In this document: piece after piece, positions 60,636 through 64,000 of the stretch
Numbering within the stretch: position 1 is the first letter of the stretch
Layout: each line of letters starts with the position of its first letter
DNA from: Symbiodinium natans
Taxonomy: Eukaryota; Sar; Dinophyceae; Suessiales; Symbiodiniaceae
Length of the DNA: 64,000 nt
NCBI GenBank assembly: GCA_905221605.1
Contig: CAJNDS010002712.1
Coordinates: 387,001-451,000, forward strand
Reading direction: 5' to 3'
The notes under the pieces: model-generated
The model's input: only the letters and a program-made list of their open reading frames with translations
Told to the model about the DNA's origin: nothing
Database searches by the model: none
Translations under genes and position numbers: made by a program

Positions 60636-60728
60636 ATGAATCTACAAATGACACTTGAAACTTCCCAAGCTGACTTGCGTCGGCAAGATCTCCGAATGCA
60701 ACTGAGAACGCCCATGAATACGACAAGG
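60636..60728 (+). CDS. Exon candidate ending at AAG|GTATGC
   Basis: Reads MNLQMTLETSQADLRRQDLR, then MQLRTPMNTT. Helical and charged. The donor is a normal GT. The 5' border is unknown; the ATG at 60636 may be a start. The next exon probably begins at 60791. Confidence 0.4.
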
Positions 60729-60790
60729 TATGCAGACACGCCCAAGAATGTTGCTGTACCTTCCTTGAATCGCGTGTGCTTTCGACGCAG

Positions 60791-60960
60791 GCCTGCGGGT
60801 TGCAACAAAAACAACCCAAGCAGGCTTTGGCAAGCTTCATGGCCTCTCCGGGCTTTGTCTTCGAACGCTACGAGGCGCGGTGCAGAAACTTACCTTGCAG
60901 CTTGGGTGACAAAGGACCCAGTGCATCAATTCTGTTCAAGCTCTGCTGTTCCAAGAACTC
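60791..60960 (+). CDS. Exon candidate, unidentified
   Basis: After TCGACGCAG|G the frame reads ACGLQQKQPKQALASFMASP, then GFVFERYEARCRNLPCSLGD and stays open to 61015. It likely ends at one of several GA/GC donors after ERYE. Confidence 0.4.
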
Positions 60961-61015
60961 CCATTTCTTCATGTTTGCAGAGCCCTGCCCCTCTCAAGCC
61001 ACGACACACCCGTAA

Positions 61016-62306
61016 GACCCCTGAATCCCAAACCCCCCTGCGCCTCGCAGGTCTCCTTGGCCGCGCTTGCACGGAAGGGGAGCAGCTTCCACCACGCCGG
61101 TGCTCCTCGGCATCTGTGTGAGGGATGGTTTTGTGGTCCAGGGTTGAAAGCCCACTTCTTCCCATACAAATGAGATGCGTGGGACGACTCGTCGAGATGT
61201 GGTAGGCGTAGCGAGCCCCCAGCCAAAAATGAAAATCTCGAGTTCCAGGGCAACAAAAAGTCCTAGCCTGGCGAGATAAGCCATTTACGAGGTACTTAAA
61301 CTTAAACGCAAAAGGATGCATCGCGCAACTGCTTTCAGGGCACAAGACCCTTTGAAAGTACCTGAACCCCCTAACCCCAAAACCCTAAATCCAAACCCGA
61401 CGCAGGCCCGGAAACCATTCGAAGTCCTCCGCAGGTTCCAATCTAGGAGGCGCTTGAAGAAAAAACGTTTGAACAAGACTCCTACATCGGTTTTAGGGTT
61501 TAGGGTTTAGGCTTTTATCAGATCATCGGCTTTGCTACATTCGGCACATGCTGATTCTGGCACTACTGAAGATTGAGGGCAAAAGAGATCTAGGAAGCTT
61601 CAGAAAACCCTATCCCCGACATCCCCCACACCAAAGCGGCCCCCCCCCCTACATCCCCCACACCAAAGCCCCCCCCCCCATGAAGCCTGCAACCTTTGGC
61701 CCCTGGACAAAACGCCTAGGAGGAATGTGACACAAGAGTCCCTCAAGAACCCTGAAAAACGTTGTGCGAGAGACCCGCAAAACTTCCCAACTCCTGTCTT
61801 GGTCCGAGATGCGAGCGACTAAGCCCTGAAGTGCTAAGCCAACCTTCAGGAGCAGAATGGCGTCACCTCGGTGTTGAAGCCGGGCTTGCCATTTTTGTCT
61901 GGTAGGGCCCGGGGGGGGGGAGGGGCATCCTTTCGGCAAGTGAGGGGAGGGGAGGAAGACAGAGTTCTCGGATAAAGTTCTTGCTGGGAAGAAGAAGAAG
62001 AGGCAAATAAGACACATAGAGAGCATAGGGGGAACAGAGTGGAGGCTGTTCGTTTCAGGGTCTCGCCTCTGGCATGCAGAAACGCACCGGAAGCTCAAGA
62101 CCGAAGCCGCGTACCCCAGATCCCCTCGCAGATTCTTTTTTCCGACTGGTTCCGCCAAGGACTGTTCAGGTTGAGCACGCCGGGCTGGCCTTGTCGGACC
62201 ACACCTCAACAGTACTCTGTGGCGTCACGGCAGACCAACTGACAGGTGCGGCCATGGTTTGGACGATCTACCATGGCCTGTCTGCCTTGTAAAGTGTTTT
62301 CGGCAG
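61016..62306. other. Spacer; weak exon near 62.13 kb
   Basis: A frame at 62125-62240 reads ADSFFRLVPPRTVQVEHAGL, then ALSDHTSTVLCGVTADQLT, ending ACAG|GTGCGG; plausible but unproven. C runs at 61639-61680. Confidence 0.35.
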
Positions 62307-62454
62307 GGCTTAGGGCGTTTGGGGATTTCATGCGCGATGCTTCCGCGGCCGTGCGAGCCGGCGGCTTTGCCGAACGGGGCGCATGTGTACAGTGTACGGT
62401 AGGCAGAAGCTGCCTCTCTTCAGAGGTCAACTTGATGGCCCAGCGGTTGGACAG
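62307..62454 (+). CDS. 49-codon exon, unidentified
   Basis: TTCGGCAG|G and GGACAG|GTAGGT enclose LRAFGDFMRDASAAVRAGGF, AERGACVQCTVGRSCLSSEV, NLMAQRLD. Three Cys in C-x2-C ... C order. Good borders; family unknown. Confidence 0.5.
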
Positions 62455-63065
62455 GTAGGTGACGCAGAGTGCCAGCATGGCTGAGTGTGGAAAAATCTTG
62501 TCGTCCCAGGAAGGTCATGTGACGAGATGCCTTGCTGAAGAGTCGGCTGAAGGTGTGACTCCTTGACTTGCTCATTTACTTGCTCCTCCTCGCGTGGTTT
62601 CTCTTCTTCCCAAGGTTCTTCCTCGACTCTACGCTAGATAGGCTTAAGCTGCCACCATGCGTCTCTCGGGTCTAAGCGCCAACCAACTCCCCTCGACCCC
62701 GGAGCCCTAAACCAAAAACCCAAGCCCTCAACCCCCAAACCCTTACGCGCTGACTTAGTTCGTGCCGTGGAGTAAGGGTTATTGCGAAGGAACATAGACC
62801 AACTGACCGTTCTAAGCACATCATGTTCTTTCTAGATCACTTCGAGAATGGGTTTCTGCCGCCCTCACAAGTAGCGGTAGGCCATTTTTGTCTAAGACAG
62901 AACCACAAGTAGTATGAAGTTCCTCCCTAAATCCTAAAGTCCAAACCCCAAACCCTAAACCCGAAACCGGTGATTGGCCGTGGCGTATTAATCTTGCCCA
63001 TGGTAGCCATGACAGCCATTTTTCAAACGCAGTTTCGCATCATCACTCAGACTTGGAATCCTGCG

Positions 63066-63098
63066 GAGTGGTTCGTCCAGCTATGCGGGTGCCAAACA
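63066..63098 (+). repeat. Recurring ~30-bp motif, copy 3
   Basis: GGTTCGTCCAGCTATGCGGG followed by TGCCAAACA. It immediately precedes a run of CCCTAAA-type words. Confidence 0.6.
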
Positions 63099-63107
63099 AC
63101 CCGAAAC

Positions 63108-63235
63108 CCCAAATCCCCTGAACCCTAAACCCGCCTCCTGAACCCTAAACCCCAAACCTGTCTGAACCCTAAACCCCAAACCCTAGCCCCCCTAAACCCT
63201 ATCCCTGAGCCCTAAGCCCTGAGCCCTAAACTACA
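63108..63235 (-). repeat. Telomere-like CCCTAAA cluster
   Basis: About 13 CCCTAAA-type words with CCCAAAC and CCCTGAG variants. Confidence 0.85.
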
Positions 63236-63350
63236 GCAGCCCAGGAGTCGGGCACCCAGCAATCGATGTTCCACGCGCCCTTCAATGCCAATGCCGTCCT
63301 GCGCTCAGTCTCTCCACCGTTCTCGGGGGCCCTTGGGGGGGAAGGGTGTA

Positions 63351-63740
63351 AGGGTTTAGGGTTTAGGGTTTAGGGTTTAGGTGTCTTTCTGTGTATCGGG
63401 GTGTTGGCTTGAGGGCTTCGGGTTGACGGGTGTAGGGTTTGCGGGAGGAGAGGTTTTAGTGTGTAGCGATTTGGCTTTTAGGGGGTTTGGCTTTGGGGTT
63501 CTGGATATGGGCTGCAGAGCAGCACTTTAAACTTACATAAGTTTTGGGCGTTGGGTGTTGGATCTCGGGCTTAGGGCTTTCAGAATTTGAAGGGTTTGGA
63601 GTTTTAGGTGTTCCTTGAAAGACAGTCAACCCGGAAGATCCAGATCCGAAGCGTCCCAAAGTTTAGCCCGTAGTGTTTAGGGAGTTTTGGGTGTTTAGGG
63701 TTTTCGGTTTAGGGTTGGGTATAGGGTTGAGGGTTTTGGG
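63351..63740 (+). repeat. Telomere-like TTTAGGG words, plus orientation
   Basis: Four tandem TTTAGGG at 63354-63381, then scattered GGGTTTAGG-like words to 63740. Orientation is opposite to the cluster 150 bases upstream. Confidence 0.8.
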
Positions 63741-63847
63741 GCTCGGGGCTCGGGTCCGCATCCGGAGGCCTCGAAGACCGCAATAGAACCCTGTGGCAAA
63801 CAAGCCCACCGAGACCCTCAGCACTTTGCACTTTGGCATGTGTCCAG

Positions 63848-64000
63848 GCTTTCTCGAAGCATGCCCCGCGGAAGCTGCCCTCTGACATCGGAGGTGCTGT
63901 GGCTCGCTGCCAAGTATGCGGGCCAGGGTGGTGGCCAGATTCGGCTGCAGGAGTTCTGCGCTCCCCGGCAGCTATTCCCTCTTGGCTGAACCCTCCTATA
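63848..64000 (+). CDS. Exon candidate at the window edge
   Basis: After GTGTCCAG|G two + frames look coding: AFSKHAPRKLPSDIGGAVAR (open to the end of the window) and LTSEVLWLAAKYAGQGGGQI then RLQEFCAP. Only one can be right, or a frame change occurs. The gene would continue outside the window. Confidence 0.3.

Larger units (their letters stand above)
62455..63847. other. Spacer rich in telomere-like words
   Basis: No exon seen. It contains the third copy of the recurring motif and telomere-like clusters on both orientations. Confidence 0.5.

Noticed and set aside
1-64000. tRNA, rRNA or snRNA genes
   Set aside because: No cloverleaf-like or conserved rRNA/snRNA sequence was noticed; small RNA genes could still be missed by eye.

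Overview
The window looks like nuclear DNA of a dinoflagellate, most likely of the Symbiodiniaceae type. The grounds are indirect but agree. Two genes can be rebuilt from many tiny exons whose introns almost all end in AG followed by G and mostly begin with GC or GA instead of GT, a splice pattern known from Symbiodinium. The non-coding DNA is full of plant/alga-type telomere motif (TTTAGGG / CCCTAAA). All convincing genes lie on the + strand, as in dinoflagellate one-way gene arrays. There is an intronless ubiquitin-like plus ankyrin-repeat gene and abundant non-LTR retrotransposon debris. No rRNA, tRNA, CRISPR array or bacterial operon was seen.

Layout. 1-11.7 kb is a retrotransposon cluster: a non-LTR element with two long open frames (1.0-6.7 kb) lies between two pieces of a decayed second LINE family, and four more 5'-truncated copies of that second family follow (7.9-9.24, 9.33-9.81, 9.96-10.34, 10.8-11.66 kb). 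13.56-15.18 kb holds a SAM-dependent RNA-methyltransferase-like gene. 17.4-20.6 kb carries scattered exon candidates (a Lys-rich C-terminus, an SPF45/DRT111-like N-terminus, an HAD-like exon). 21.16-23.19 kb is the ankyrin gene. 25.2-31.8 kb is a serine carboxypeptidase (peptidase S10) gene in about 20 exons, with signal peptide candidate, Ser-Asp-His triad and a C-terminal membrane helix. 32-35 kb has further exon-like pieces. 36.08-38.55 kb is a 2.4-kb CA-type microsatellite that ends about 30 bases before the ATG of an ArfGAP gene (38.58-41.4 kb). 41.55-43.06 kb holds a G-run island and a palindromic GTAGGCCTAC satellite. 43.4-51.3 kb has exons of a KYxGREEELF-type protein, an acidic/membrane protein, an EF-hand and a tandem ubiquitin-like gene. 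52.4-54.3 kb holds a 2-oxoglutarate/Fe(II) dioxygenase gene and an unidentified gene. 54.9-64 kb holds isolated exons with good splice borders in telomere-motif-rich filler.

The retroelement ORFs, the methyltransferase, the ankyrin protein, the carboxypeptidase, the ArfGAP domain and the dioxygenase are well supported by motifs. Isolated exons are supported only by open frame, composition and splice borders. Exon joins were made by eye and have no transcript support. The genes form no obvious pathway; they read as independent housekeeping or regulatory genes on one strand.
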